From assembly GCA_945912085.1 (NCBI GenBank), contig CAMEBJ010000058.1, positions 1 to 7,288 on the forward strand: 7,288 bases of DNA. The letters are read 5' to 3'. The notes beneath the pieces were generated by a model that had not been told where the DNA came from, ran no database searches, and saw nothing but the letters and a program-made list of their open reading frames with translations. The first letter of the stretch is position 1. The number at the start of each line of letters is the position of its first letter. Made by a program: the position numbers and the translations under genes. This stretch comes from an uncultured Bacteroidales bacterium (GTDB lineage Bacteria; Bacteroidota; Bacteroidia; Bacteroidales; UBA932). Below are positions 6,953 to 7,288 of the stretch, one piece after another.

Positions 6953-7288
<336 letters not shown>

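Overview
The window is a compact stretch of ordinary chromosome from a member of the Bacteroidota, most likely the order Bacteroidales. Three things point there. Promoter-like boxes match the Bacteroidota -7 consensus TAnnTTTG. Start codons sit behind A/T-rich leaders without a clear Shine-Dalgarno. The gene set and protein variants (a ~630-residue YidC with a large periplasmic domain, a multi-DUF349 protein, a short-N-terminus YggS, a surE-lpxB pair) are of Bacteroidales type. I see no mobile element, CRISPR array, RNA gene or phage gene, and no intergenic gap longer than about 160 bp.

Layout. Positions 1-238 (minus) hold the 5' end of trmD, tRNA m1G37 methyltransferase, cut by the window edge. 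A ~100-bp divergent promoter region (239-338) separates it from a plus-strand cluster: an acidic, coiled-coil-rich protein with five DUF349 repeats (339-2165), the membrane insertase yidC (2180-4072) and the PLP-homeostasis gene yggS (4072-4788). The spacings, 14 bp and then a 1-nt TAATG overlap, indicate one operon. A 73-bp convergent gap with a small hairpin ends it. On the minus strand, surE (6048-6926) and lpxB (4862-6031) form a two-gene unit transcribed towards the first cluster. A ~158-bp divergent region (6927-7084) then carries the surE and gap promoters and an unusual gap leader. The window ends inside gap (7085 onward, plus), glyceraldehyde-3-phosphate dehydrogenase.

How the genes fit together. 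Most are housekeeping: tRNA modification (TrmD), inner-membrane protein insertion (YidC), cofactor buffering (YggS), nucleotide or phosphate-ester turnover (SurE), lipid A synthesis (LpxB) and glycolysis (Gap). YidC and LpxB both serve the Gram-negative envelope. The DUF349 protein is the one gene whose function cannot be named.

No clearly new biological system is visible. The points most worth a second look are: in-frame tandem DNA repeats in the DUF349 N-terminus; a gap leader with a possible short upstream ORF, a G/C-rich stem and a perfect 9-bp duplication; back-to-back surE/gap promoters; and internal insertions in YggS, SurE and perhaps LpxB relative to better-known homologues. The insertion claims rest on alignment from memory.
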